A DNA stretch of 64,000 nt from Pseudomonas sp. BMS12 (GCF_001592875.1 NZ_LSOF01000004.1:1-64000); one strand, 5' to 3'; counted from the first letter of the stretch, positions 55,017 to 63,355 are shown. The notes: a model not told the origin generated them from the sequence alone. Translations and numbers: made by a program.

Positions 55017-56081
55017 CTACTCGAACAGCTCCAGCTGCTCATGCCGACCGCGCAGGTCGTGCAGGCGCACGCCCACGCCGAGCAGGCGTACCGGTTTGTT
55101 GCCACGGCTGAAGGCCGCACTCAACAGCAGCTTGTAGCTGTCCAGATCACGGCGGGCGCCGGCCTGCTCCAGGGTGGTCTGGCTGAAGTCATGGAACTTG
55201 ATCTTCACGAACGGCTTGTCCGGCCGGTAACTGGCGTCCAGCCGTGCCATGCGCGTGTCGAGCTGCGCCAGCAACTGCGGCAACTGCTCGAGGCAGGCCG
55301 CCAGGTCTGGCAGATCGTGATCAAAGGTGTTTTCCACGCTCACCGACTGCCGCCGACTGTTGATCTGCACGGCGCGCTCGTCGATACCACGGGCCAGGCT
55401 CCACAGACGCTCGCCAAAGCTGCCGAACTCACGCGCCAGGGCCAGCTTGCTCCAGCCGCGCAGATCCATGCAGGTGCCAATCCCCAGGCGCCCCAGCTTG
55501 TCGGCGGTAACCTTGCCTACACCATGCAGCTTGCCGACCGGCAGCTCGGCAACGAAGTCCTCGACCTGCTCGGGGGTGATCACGAACAGGCCATTGGGCT
55601 TGCGCCAGTCGCTGGCGATCTTGGCCAGGAACTTGTTGGGCGCCACTCCGGCCGACACTGTTATATGCAGCTCCTGCGACACGCGCCGGCGAATTTCCTG
55701 GGCAATGCGCGTGGCGCTGCCGGCGAAGTGCGAACTGGCCGAGACGTCCAGATAGGCCTCATCCAGCGACAGCGGCTCGATGATCTCGGTGTAGTCGCGC
55801 ATGATCGCGTGGATCTCGCGCGACGCGGCCTTGTAGGCATCCATGCGCGGTTTGACCACCAGCAGGTCCGGGCACAGCTTGAGTGCCTGCCCGGTCGGCA
55901 TCGCCGAACGCACGCCCCAGGCCCGCGCCTCGTAGTTGCAGGTGGCGATCACCCCGCGCCTGTCGGCCTGACCACCCACTGCCAACGGCCTGCCAGCCAG
56001 GCGCGGGTCGTCGCGCATCTCGATGGCCGCGTAGAAACAGTCGCAGTCGATATGGATGATCTTGCGCACGAATGCCCGCAA
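55017..56081 (-). CDS. dinB: DNA polymerase IV
   Basis: A 354-residue Y-family translesion polymerase. Catalytic parts are KIIHIDCDCFYAAIEM (first Asp), GVRSAMP and the SLDEAYLDVS motif. The C-terminal little finger ends with a beta-clamp binding tail (QLELF). A complete, intact coding region. Convergent with trmO, 12 bp apart. Error-prone synthesis past lesions; regulation by LexA is common but no LexA box was recognised upstream. Confidence 0.95.
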   Translation of the reverse strand: MRAFVRKIIHIDCDCFYAAIEMRDDPRLAGRPLAVGGQADRRGVIATCNYEARAWGVRSAMPTGQALKLCPDLLVVKPRMDAYKAASREIHAIMRDYTEIIEPLSLDEAYLDVSASSHFAGSATRIAQEIRRRVSQELHITVSAGVAPNKFLAKIASDWRKPNGLFVITPEQVEDFVAELPVGKLHGVGKVTADKLGRLGIGTCMDLRGWSKLALAREFGSFGERLWSLARGIDERAVQINSRRQSVSVENTFDHDLPDLAACLEQLPQLLAQLDTRMARLDASYRPDKPFVKIKFHDFSQTTLEQAGARRDLDSYKLLLSAAFSRGNKPVRLLGVGVRLHDLRGRHEQLELFE

Positions 56082-56171
56082 AGCCCCGTCTGGTATGCCC
56101 GGAAACCCCGAAGTCTACCACCCGTCTGGCGCTAAGCATCTGAAGGAAAACCACTTTTTCCAGGAAACAGG

Positions 56172-56199
56172 TTGACATCAAACACTTCGCCAGTAGAAT
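56172..56199 (+). promoter_or_regulatory. Sigma-70-type promoter of the initiator tRNA
   Basis: TTGACA at 56172-56177 and TAGAAT at 56194-56199 with a 16-nt spacer. The -10 lies only 6 nt before the tRNA, so the transcript would have almost no leader. Confidence 0.8.
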
Positions 56200-56205
56200 G
56201 GCCGC

Positions 56206-56282
<77 letters not shown>

Positions 56283-56290
56283 GATACCCA

Positions 56291-56327
56291 AACGCCCCGA
56301 TCAGGAAACTGGTCGGGGCGTTTTCGT
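56291..56327 (+). terminator. Rho-independent terminator of the tRNA gene
   Basis: AACGCCCCGATCAG, tetraloop GAAA, CTGGTCGGGGCGTT, then TTCGTTT. A long, strong stem. Confidence 0.88.
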
Positions 56328-56415
56328 TTGCGTCGACAAAATCCGCTTCCTCAGCCTTCCTTAAGGAAAGCAACGTTATGCTGCCGCACAGCCAGGCCAC
56401 CATCGAGGACGCAAC

Positions 56416-56967
56416 ATGAGCTGGAAGAACACCGAACACCGTTACGGACACCTGTCCATCAGCCTGCACTGGCTGATGCTACTGCTGATCGCCGCGGTGT
56501 ATTTCACCATGGAGTTTCGCGGGATTTTCCCCAAAGGCAGCACCGGCCGTGGCCTGATGATGCAGGCCCACTTCATGCTCGGCCTTACGGTATTCGCCCT
56601 GGTCTGGCTGCGCCTGCTGGCCAGGCTCGTGGCCCCCACGCCCAAGATCGTCCCCACCATTCCACTGTGGCAGGCCGCTCCCGCCAAACTCATGCACCTG
56701 GCCCTGTACCTGCTGATGATCGGGGTCCCCCTGGCCGGCTGGCTGATTCTCAGCGCCAAAGGCAAAGCCATTCCCTTCTACGGCCTGGAGCTGCCTGCGC
56801 TGGTCGGCAAGAACCATGACCTGGCCGAGCAGATCGAACACTGGCATGTGCTGGCCGCCGAAGCCGGCTACTGGCTGATCGGCCTGCACGCGCTGGCGGC
56901 ACTGTTCCACCACTACGTCAGCCGCGACAACACGCTCACCCGCATGCTGCCCCGCCGCTCCTCATAA
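56416..56967 (+). CDS. Cytochrome b561
   Basis: A 183-residue membrane cytochrome b of the b561/YodB type with four spans: LSISLHWLMLLLIAAVYFTM, MMQAHFMLGLTVFALVWLRLL, LMHLALYLLMIGVPLAGWLIL and WHVLAAEAGYWLIGLHALAALFHHYV. Histidines at the right spacing ligate two b haems. It moves electrons across the inner membrane. ATG at 56416. Confidence 0.9.
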   Translation: MSWKNTEHRYGHLSISLHWLMLLLIAAVYFTMEFRGIFPKGSTGRGLMMQAHFMLGLTVFALVWLRLLARLVAPTPKIVPTIPLWQAAPAKLMHLALYLLMIGVPLAGWLILSAKGKAIPFYGLELPALVGKNHDLAEQIEHWHVLAAEAGYWLIGLHALAALFHHYVSRDNTLTRMLPRRSS

Positions 56968-57115
56968 CAAGTAGCGCATGACACGGAACGGCCCCGCCAC
57001 CGGGGCCTACCGCTGGGCTAGAGTGAAATAGCAGTCTCCTCAGCCGGAACTCGCTCATGAGCCCAGCGCAGCAACGCCACCTCGCCAGCTCGCGCCCGAA
57101 TCGGCAGCGCCACCC

Positions 57116-57883
57116 GTGAATCGCCCGCGCCCGCGGCTCTGGCTGCTCGGCCTCGCCCTGTCCAGCAGCCCGTTGCAGGCCGAAGAAATCGTGCTGGCCT
57201 CACCGTCCTACTGGTGCCCCTACAGCTGCACCGCCGGTGCGTCTGAAGAAGGCTTCACCATCGACATCATCCGCTGGATCTTCCAGCGCCACGGCATCGC
57301 CGTGCGTCTGGTCAACGAGAACTACAGCCGCGCCCTCAGTGATGTGCGCAGCGGACGCTACACCGCCTCGCCCTCGACCATTCCCGAGGAGGCGCCGGAC
57401 TTCGTCTACCCGCAGGAGGCCGTGTCCTCCAACCGCTTCTGCTTCTATACCCGTGCCGACAGCGATTGGCGCTACCAGGGTCCGCAGAGCCTGGCCGGCA
57501 AGACGGCAGGCATCATCCAGGGTTACGCCTACGGCGAACGGCTGGACGCCTATATCCACGAGCATGGCGCCGACTTCCACAAACACACCGGTAACGACCT
57601 GACCCGCCGCCTGTTGCGTCAGCTGCAGCTGGGCCGTTTCGACACCTTCCTCGAAGAAGAAAACCTGGTCGCCTACACCCTGCGCCTCAAGCCGGGCAAC
57701 GCCCCGCGCATGGCCGGTTGCGAACCGCGCAGCCTGGCCTACATGGCCATCGCGCCGGATCACCCCAGGGCACAGGCCTATGCCGACCTGTTTGATGAAG
57801 GCATGCGCGAAATGCGCGCCAGCGGCGCCCTGGCCGAAGTGCTCGGCCGCTATGGCCTGAGCGACTGGCAGGCCAGCCCCTAG
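57116..57883 (+). CDS. Periplasmic substrate-binding-like protein (GTG start)
   Basis: A 255-residue exported protein. Signal peptide RPRLWLLGLALSSSPLQA, then the solute-binding fold: SPSYWCPYSCTAGASEEGFTIDIIRWIF, TASPSTIPEEAPDFVYPQEAV, and late GMREMRASGALAEVLGRYGL. The opening has a distinctive Cys pair (WCPYSC). A GTG start at 57116 is needed for the signal peptide. No permease is nearby. Third protein of this fold in the window without transport partners. Confidence 0.72.
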   Translation: MNRPRPRLWLLGLALSSSPLQAEEIVLASPSYWCPYSCTAGASEEGFTIDIIRWIFQRHGIAVRLVNENYSRALSDVRSGRYTASPSTIPEEAPDFVYPQEAVSSNRFCFYTRADSDWRYQGPQSLAGKTAGIIQGYAYGERLDAYIHEHGADFHKHTGNDLTRRLLRQLQLGRFDTFLEEENLVAYTLRLKPGNAPRMAGCEPRSLAYMAIAPDHPRAQAYADLFDEGMREMRASGALAEVLGRYGLSDWQASP

Positions 57884-57941
57884 CTAATCCTTCAGCCGCG
57901 GCTCGACCGGCCAGGCGTGACGGCCGTTGCGGCGATTGGGG

Positions 57942-58400
57942 CTACAGGTCTCGCGACATCAGGTGCTGCACCGCGCCCCAGGCCTGGAACTGCTCCAGCA
58001 AGGTCCAGCCACGCTTGGCGTAGTAGTCGGCGCGATCATGGGTGTGCAGGTACAGACGCGGGTATCCACGCGTACGCGCGGTGGCGCAGATGTGCTCGAT
58101 CAGCCGCTCGGCCAGGCCCTGCCCCCGCGCCTCGGGGCGCACATACACGCAGGCCAGCCAGGGGCCAAGCTCAGCGCGCTGCGGCAGATCATCCCGGGCC
58201 AGGCCCGCACTGCCGAGCAACACATCGCCGTCCAGGGCGATAAGCATTTCCCACTCGCCGTTGTGCTGCCCGGCGGCAAACTCCGCCTGCCACTCGGCCA
58301 GTGGCTGCTCGGCGAACTCGTAGGGGAATTGCCGGTAGAGCCATTCGGCCAGCGGGGCGGCATGTGCGGGATGGTCACGAAGCCAGGCGAGAGTGGGCAT
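57942..58400 (-). CDS. GNAT-family N-acetyltransferase
   Basis: A 152-residue GNAT protein. Core motif A is LACVYVRPEARGQGLAERLIEHICATARTRG with R-G-Q-G-L. The C-terminal DRADYYAKRGWTLLEQFQAWG is also standard. ATG at 58400 gives the family N-terminus (PTLAWLRDHPAHAAPLAEWLY). Acceptor unknown. Convergent with the solute-binding-like gene. Confidence 0.85.
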   Translation of the reverse strand: MPTLAWLRDHPAHAAPLAEWLYRQFPYEFAEQPLAEWQAEFAAGQHNGEWEMLIALDGDVLLGSAGLARDDLPQRAELGPWLACVYVRPEARGQGLAERLIEHICATARTRGYPRLYLHTHDRADYYAKRGWTLLEQFQAWGAVQHLMSRDL

Positions 58401-58566
58401 GGGGTTCCTTGGCGACTGAGCGAAACGGGCCCGCACAATAGCGCACCGGGCGCCGCAGGACACAACCGTCGAGGCCGAAGGCAACAGCGCGCCATGCCGT
58501 ACAGCAGGCGCGTAACAGACAGGGTGCAGGGCCTGCAGGCAGGCCCTGGCGGGGGATTAACGCAGC

Positions 58567-59346
58567 TTAGAGCTTGTCATCCTTCAACCCGGCGTACAGA
58601 CGGGTCATCTCGTTGAGCTGGCGGAACATCGAGTCGGCGTTGACCGCCACGATGGTCGGCATGAAGGTCTTCGAGGAGAACGCCTTGCTGGTGAACTGCC
58701 ACTTGGCGTCGGTCTTGCGCAGCGCCTCGGCGATCTCCGCGTTCGGCGCGCCGCTGGCCTGCAGCTCCTGCATGATGCTGCCGAACTCCGCGACCGAGGC
58801 GTTGAAGTCCGCATCCAGGTTCGGCGCCGCCACGCCCCAGGCACGCGCCATGTAGAACATCGCCGTACGCTGGGTCAGCACGCGGTTCCAACCGCTGCGG
58901 TTGATGGCATGTGAGGCGGCATCGCCGTTGTGCTGCTCGAACAGGTCGACCACCTGCTGGCACTGCTTGACCAGCTGCTCGGCAGACGCCAGCACGGCGG
59001 GCGCCTGGGCCTTGTCCGGTGCCGCCAGGATGCTCGGCTTGTAGGCATTCCAGGTGGTTTCGACCTGGGCCAGTGCCGCGCGAATCTCGTCGTTCGGGGC
59101 GTAGGCCTTGAGTTGCTGGTGGTGGTTCTCGAACAGGGCAATGCTTTCGGCGCGCTGGCGCGTGGCGTCTTCGACTTTCACATCGGAGCCGATCATCAGG
59201 TAGTCCTTGGCGATGATCTGGCCCAGGCTGCGCTGCAGCCCCGCCATGTTCATGGCCTCCAGCGGCGCCATCTGGGCCCAGCTGGCAAAACTCAACGACA
59301 AGCCGCAACCGAGCAGCAGTGCACGCAATACAGGTTTGATTGACAC
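58567..59346 (-). CDS. Orphan PilJ-N (type IV pilus MCP N-terminal) domain protein
   Basis: A 259-residue exported protein. Signal peptide to about residue 24 (LSFASWA), then an all-helical domain made of two four-helix-like halves (ALFENHHQQLKAYAPNDEIRAALAQVETTWNAYKPSI, and AEFGSIMQELQASGAPNAEIAEALRKTDAKWQFTSKAF). This is the PilJ/NarX-type sensor domain, here without the membrane anchor and signalling domain. It may be a secreted ligand-binding partner of a chemoreceptor. Solitary. Confidence 0.75.
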   Translation of the reverse strand: MSIKPVLRALLLGCGLSLSFASWAQMAPLEAMNMAGLQRSLGQIIAKDYLMIGSDVKVEDATRQRAESIALFENHHQQLKAYAPNDEIRAALAQVETTWNAYKPSILAAPDKAQAPAVLASAEQLVKQCQQVVDLFEQHNGDAASHAINRSGWNRVLTQRTAMFYMARAWGVAAPNLDADFNASVAEFGSIMQELQASGAPNAEIAEALRKTDAKWQFTSKAFSSKTFMPTIVAVNADSMFRQLNEMTRLYAGLKDDKL

Positions 59347-59547
59347 AGAAATTCCTTAATTCGCACGGGGCAAAGATCAAAAGAACATCGCTCACGACGC
59401 GAGCGGGGGCGCGGTGAGGACAGGGGATGCTGTTGAGTTCTTATGAAAATAGGCGCGCGTGATTGCGGAGCAGAACCACACCCGGCGCCGGCAGCAGGCG
59501 CGCATTCTACGCGATGCCCGGGGCTCGGGATGGATGGTGGAGAGAAT

Positions 59548-59565
59548 TTGTTAGCCAACTAACAA
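59548..59565. promoter_or_regulatory. Operator-like dyad
   Basis: TTGTTAG CCAA CTAACAA is a perfect 7-bp-arm palindrome, about 200 bp upstream of the PilJ-N gene. The gap 59347-59767 holds no other gene. It may be a regulator site, no known family assigned. Confidence 0.4.
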
Positions 59566-59767
59566 TAATGGTATGGGGAGGTTGACTGGGTTGTCAGGTA
59601 TGGCGTTGGGCCATTATTTGGGGGTAAGGTCGGGCATCGACTAGCAGGGATGCGTTGTTCATGGCTGTGGCTGCCCGCCTGACTTCCTTGATCACTCCTG
59701 ATGCCCCGAGCTTCACGGTGCGTTCTGCATCTGCGGCTGGCTCATTTCGGTATCGCCTGAAAGGCAG

Positions 59768-59986
59768 TTTTCGCCCTGCTGGGCGCCTCACTTTCTTTGC
59801 TTGTGCAAAGAAAGTAAGCAAAGAAACACACCCCGGCATCCGGGTCTCGCTGCGCTCGACTCCCCTCCTTCCGGTGCCGCTCCGGGGGCCGGCTTACAAG
59901 GGCCGTCCTTGGCCCTTTAAGCCTTTCGCCGCATCCATGCGGCTCACTCCCCTACGCAACACCTCCACTCGGCCTACTGACGGGGA
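59768..59986. repeat. Long inverted repeat, left copy (flanks NERD gene)
   Basis: A ~219-bp copy of the window's long repeat. It starts with a GC hairpin (CGCCC, TGCT, GGGCG), then an AT-rich hairpin CTTTCTTTGC-TTGT-GCAAAGAAAG (59791-59814), followed by a conserved stretch with CATCCGGGTCTCGCTGCGC, GCATCCATGC, CCCTACGCAACACC and CTGACGGGG. The same order occurs inverted at 61031-61255. Confidence 0.8.
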
Positions 59987-60098
59987 GTTGGCGCGCATGA
60001 GGGTTTCGCGTTTCAGGCCGGTCGGAGTTGTCGGTTCGCTTCGGCGCGCGCTGATCGTGCCCACGCTCCGCGTGGGAACCATAAGAAAGGACATCTGA

Positions 60099-60992
60099 AT
60101 GCCAACCTGGCTGATTACTCTGATCCCAACCATTTGCATGTTGGTACCGTGTGCGGGGCTATTCATTTATCTGAAGCGTCAGGAGCGGGAGGACAGAAAA
60201 AGTCCGCTGGTAGACGACCTTCTGCGCCTACCAGGCGAAACCCTGAATGAGCGCTTTCGCGAAGGCATCTTCGACCTTTGTGGTGTCTTTGCTGCATCGG
60301 TGCTCTTACCGGCAATTGGGCTATTAATGCTGCTCAACAGCTGGGTCGATCCAACGCGAATCAAGTTTGGCGCTACCGCAGTTATCGCCGCCGTGATGAT
60401 TTTCGGTGGTGTGGCCTGGTCACTCTGGAAAGCTGTGAAAGTCCTACGAACGATCACTACGACAAAGCGTGGCCTGGAAGGCGAGCTAGCGACCGCGCAG
60501 CTACTCACCCCACTCTTGGCAGAAGGCTGGCAGCTATTTCATGACCTGCCGATGAAACGCAGCAATATCGACCATGTGCTGGTCGGCCCCACAGGCGTCT
60601 ACGCCATCGAAACCAAGTACCGATCGAAGCGCCTGTCACTCAAAGGCAAGGAAAGCGCACAGGCCGAGTACGACGGCAGCTCTATTCGTTTTGCCGGCGG
60701 CGCGAACGAACACCTGCCGGTTCAGCAGGCGCAGGCAGTTGCTGGTGAGTTGAGCAAATGGCTACACGGCAAGCTCGGTGAGCCTGTGAGCGTGGCTCCC
60801 GTAGTCGCGCTACCAGGTTGGTTCGTAAAAACCACACATAAGCCCGGCAACGGCCAGGCGTATGTCATCAACCCCAAAGTCCATTACCTGTTCCAGAAGC
60901 GCCCCGCTCAGATCGAGCAGAGCATTCAGATACGCGTTGCGGCGGCATTGCGGGAACTCGCCGTACGCCCCGCCCCTGGCGCCAATCAATGA
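60099..60992 (+). CDS. NERD-domain membrane protein
   Basis: A 297-residue protein with an N-terminal membrane anchor (WLITLIPTICMLVPCAGLFIYL), two further hydrophobic spans at about 58-80 and 90-110, and a C-terminal NERD (nuclease-related) domain. Its core is LEGELATAQLLTPLLAEGWQLFHDL and the motif IDHVLVGPTGVYAIETK, with the Asp and Glu-x-Lys of a restriction-nuclease-like site. NERD proteins are suspected nucleases; the biological job is unclear. It is bracketed by ~220-bp inverted repeats and is somewhat less GC-rich than core genes, hinting at horizontal gain. Confidence 0.85.
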   Translation: MPTWLITLIPTICMLVPCAGLFIYLKRQEREDRKSPLVDDLLRLPGETLNERFREGIFDLCGVFAASVLLPAIGLLMLLNSWVDPTRIKFGATAVIAAVMIFGGVAWSLWKAVKVLRTITTTKRGLEGELATAQLLTPLLAEGWQLFHDLPMKRSNIDHVLVGPTGVYAIETKYRSKRLSLKGKESAQAEYDGSSIRFAGGANEHLPVQQAQAVAGELSKWLHGKLGEPVSVAPVVALPGWFVKTTHKPGNGQAYVINPKVHYLFQKRPAQIEQSIQIRVAAALRELAVRPAPGANQ

Positions 60993-61030
60993 CCGTACCT
61001 AAACACCAAAAGCTCGGGCCGGGATCGGGT

Positions 61031-61255
61031 CCCGTCAGGAGGCTGAGTGGAGTCGTTGCGTAAGGGGTTGAGCGGCATGGATGCCGCGAGAGCCGCGATG
61101 GGCCAGGGATGGCCCTTCGCGGCGGGCCCCTGGAGCAATGATGGAACGAAGGGAGTCTCGCGCAGCGAGACCCGGATGTCGGGTGTGCTTTCTCTTTGGT
61201 TACTTTCTCTTTGCACAAGCAAAGAGAAAGTGACTCGCCGGGAAGGCGAAAAACG
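61031..61255. repeat. Long inverted repeat, right copy (flanks NERD gene)
   Basis: The inverted partner of 59768-59986. CTTTCTCTTTGC-ACAA-GCAAAGAGAAAG (61203-61230) replaces the left copy's stem, with both arms changed together. The other conserved words are AGCGAGACCCGGATGTCGGG, GGCATGGATGCCGC and CGTTGCGTAAGGGG. The rest of the 332-bp gap before the next gene holds no gene. Confidence 0.8.
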
Positions 61256-61324
61256 AGACTATGATTCCGCTAGAGGTTTCGAACGTAAATCTGACCTTTT
61301 TTTCTAATGCATAGAGAAACCACA

Positions 61325-62308
61325 ATGAACACCGAGGCAACGCTCGATAAAGCCATACAAAATCGAAAGACAGAAAACAAAATCGTCAAATCATCTGTAA
61401 TAGCCTCTAGCACATGGACGACACTTATTGCCCCAATAATTATTGGCGCCGCAATAACCCGAGCGATACCAACCAACAACATAACACTTGCAGAAGGCAT
61501 CTCCTACGTAACCTTTGCCGCCATACACATTCTATGCACAATTATAATATTCAGATCATCATCAATGCACTCACTATCAAATGACGCAGAAGAAATAATA
61601 GAAGAAAACAAAAAGCTGAACGAAGTACTTCTACCAGAAGCAATTCAATACTCTAAACTCCAGCAACTTCAAACAATCACATGCTACCTTGCAACATTAG
61701 AATTAGAACAAGCAATTGAAGAACTCAATAAATCAAAAAACCTGACTATCAGCGAGTTTATACAAACAGCAGACGGACACGTCGCAAGAATACTAAAACC
61801 TCTCAGCGACAATCGCGAAGACCTGTTCATGTACAAAGAGGGCTCTCTTTACAACATAGCTCTCTATATCCACGCACCCGAAACCAATCTTCTAAATATA
61901 AGATGGCGCGACTGCGATAAAAGACTTAACCAAACCAATAGAAGCTGGCAACCAGGCTTTGGACATGTAGGATTATCTTTCCTTCACAATGAAATCAAAA
62001 TATGTCCAGACATATCAAAAAGCACTGAATTAACCAGTAGCTATACTGAGTCCGACACCAAACAATACCGTTCATTTCTGTCAGTGCCAATTTCTGAATG
62101 CCAGCGACCAGACCATGGGACAGATGGTGCTTCACAAAAACCTTTTGGAGTGATAGTTTTAACAAGTGCTGCGCCTGAGCAGTTCTCGCTACAGCGAGAT
62201 AAAGTCTTGATGCTCACAATAGCCAAGCTACTATCTATATACATAGACAAGCTGCACAGTAGTTCCAGCATGATAGTCAAGGAGGAAAGCAATGAAGAGC
62301 AAGCCTAA
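61325..62308 (+). CDS. Two-TM, coiled-coil, GAF-like domain protein, AT-rich accessory gene
   Basis: A 327-residue protein that I cannot assign to a named system. Two membrane spans (about 29-48 and 58-76), a helical coiled region (about 84-145, EEIIEENKKLNEVLLPEAIQ and LELEQAIEELNKSKNL), then a GAF-like domain (about 175-308) with NIRWRDCDKRLN, GHVGLSFLHNEIKICPDI, YRSFLSVPI and PFGVIVLTSAAPEQFSLQRDKV. The GC content is visibly far below that of all neighbours, and codon use is AT-rich, so it was probably acquired horizontally. It overlaps the next short gene by 17 bp. Possible role: membrane-tethered sensor. Confidence 0.75.
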   Translation: MNTEATLDKAIQNRKTENKIVKSSVIASSTWTTLIAPIIIGAAITRAIPTNNITLAEGISYVTFAAIHILCTIIIFRSSSMHSLSNDAEEIIEENKKLNEVLLPEAIQYSKLQQLQTITCYLATLELEQAIEELNKSKNLTISEFIQTADGHVARILKPLSDNREDLFMYKEGSLYNIALYIHAPETNLLNIRWRDCDKRLNQTNRSWQPGFGHVGLSFLHNEIKICPDISKSTELTSSYTESDTKQYRSFLSVPISECQRPDHGTDGASQKPFGVIVLTSAAPEQFSLQRDKVLMLTIAKLLSIYIDKLHSSSSMIVKEESNEEQA

Positions 62309-62498
62309 TTTCTTCTCGAACTATGTAAAGAGTGAACTTAGTACAGAAAAATCAATTTCAATGAGCTTTGAAGGCGAATTGATTAGCAGCCTCTCATCAA
62401 GCACATCCTTTGCAAAGGAATGGATCTCCACCGAGCAAGAGGAAGGAGCCAAATATTTGATTCATATCATGAAAGAAAAAGCAAAATTAGCCAGCTAA
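62292..62498 (+). CDS. Small partner protein of the GAF-like membrane protein
   Basis: A 68-residue soluble protein, same low-GC composition as the gene before it, and overlapping it by 17 bp, so probably translated together. It has a Ser-rich middle (SISMSFEGELISSLSSSTSF) and a C-terminal charged helix (EWISTEQEEGAKYLIHIMKEKAK). AAGGAGG in the upstream gene's end precedes the ATG. No known family. Confidence 0.68.
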   Translation: MKSKPNFFSNYVKSELSTEKSISMSFEGELISSLSSSTSFAKEWISTEQEEGAKYLIHIMKEKAKLAS

Positions 62499-62518
62499 TA
62501 ACTCGTTGAGCCGTCGAC

Positions 62519-62549
62519 AAAAAGGCCCGCTGTATAGCGGGCCTTTTTC
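62519..62549. terminator. Bidirectional rho-independent terminator
   Basis: AAAGGCCCGC, loop TGTATA, GCGGGCCTTT, with A-run before and T-run after. It ends the two-gene AT-rich module and may also end the convergent hydrolase gene. Confidence 0.88.
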
Positions 62550-62569
62550 TTTCAGTGTGAGTTTTAGAG

Positions 62570-63355
62570 TCACGCTAATGAGGTCGCCTCACTCCTCCGC
62601 TCAGACTTTCTCATCTGATACTCCCTCGCCGCCTCATGAAACGCCCCAATCAGCGCGTTGTAATCCGCCTTCTCCCAATAGCGATACTCCGGATGCCACT
62701 GCACCCCGACAGCAAACGCCTTGGCACCAATCACGCTGACCGCCTCGATCTGCCCATCCTCACACACCGCCTCGACCTGTAGCCCCTCACCGAGCCGATC
62801 AATCCCCTGCCCATGCAGCGAGTTGACGCTGATCTCGCGTTCGCCAAGCAGCTTGTGCAGCACGCCGCCTTCTGTGAGGCGAACACTGTGCATCGGCCCA
62901 TAGGCCACATCATCCGGCACGCCCTTGCGCTCACGGTGGTCCATACGGCCTTCCACCTCATGCACCTCACGGTGCAGGGTGCCGCCGTACAGCACGTTGA
63001 GTTCCTGCGCGCCGCGGCAGATACCGAGGAACGGAATGCCACGCTCGATGCAGGCGCGCATCAGGCGCAGCACGGTGGCGTCGCGGGGTTTGTCGGCCAG
63101 GCCCAGGCCGGGGTGGTCGTCACCGTAGAAGCTCGGATGCACGTTGGACAGCGAGCCGCCGAACATGATGCCGGAGACGCTGTCGAGCACGGTGTCGAGG
63201 TCGAGATCGTCGGCGAAGGCCGGGATCATCAGGGGGAAGGCGTCAAAGCCAGTGACTGCCTGGATGTACTTTTCGCCGACCAGGTGAAACCAGCCGATGT
63301 CACGGTCGGTCAGCTGCCAGCGGCACAGGGGAAGGCCAATCATGGGTTTGCTCAT
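62570..63355 (-). CDS. Class I glutamine amidotransferase-type gamma-glutamyl hydrolase (PuuD-like)
   Basis: A 261-residue protein of the peptidase C26 family, like PuuD (gamma-glutamyl-gamma-aminobutyrate hydrolase). The catalytic Cys is in FLGICRGAQELNVLYGG and the His-Glu pair is in GVQWHPEYRYWE. PuuD-type enzymes release GABA or other amines from glutamylated polyamines. A bauC-like gene follows upstream, which supports an amine-catabolism setting. Start at 63355, with AGAGGA upstream. Confidence 0.9.
   Translation of the reverse strand: MSKPMIGLPLCRWQLTDRDIGWFHLVGEKYIQAVTGFDAFPLMIPAFADDLDLDTVLDSVSGIMFGGSLSNVHPSFYGDDHPGLGLADKPRDATVLRLMRACIERGIPFLGICRGAQELNVLYGGTLHREVHEVEGRMDHRERKGVPDDVAYGPMHSVRLTEGGVLHKLLGEREISVNSLHGQGIDRLGEGLQVEAVCEDGQIEAVSVIGAKAFAVGVQWHPEYRYWEKADYNALIGAFHEAAREYQMRKSERRSEATSLA

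Noticed and set aside
59655..60098. A 147-residue frame before the NERD gene
   Set aside because: Most of it is translation of the long inverted repeat (e.g. the Arg/Pro-rich segment), and a similar frame occurs on the other strand at the right copy, so it is repeat-derived.
60868..61222. Minus-strand frames over the right repeat copy
   Set aside because: Translations of the repeat; the same protein-like words appear in the left copy.
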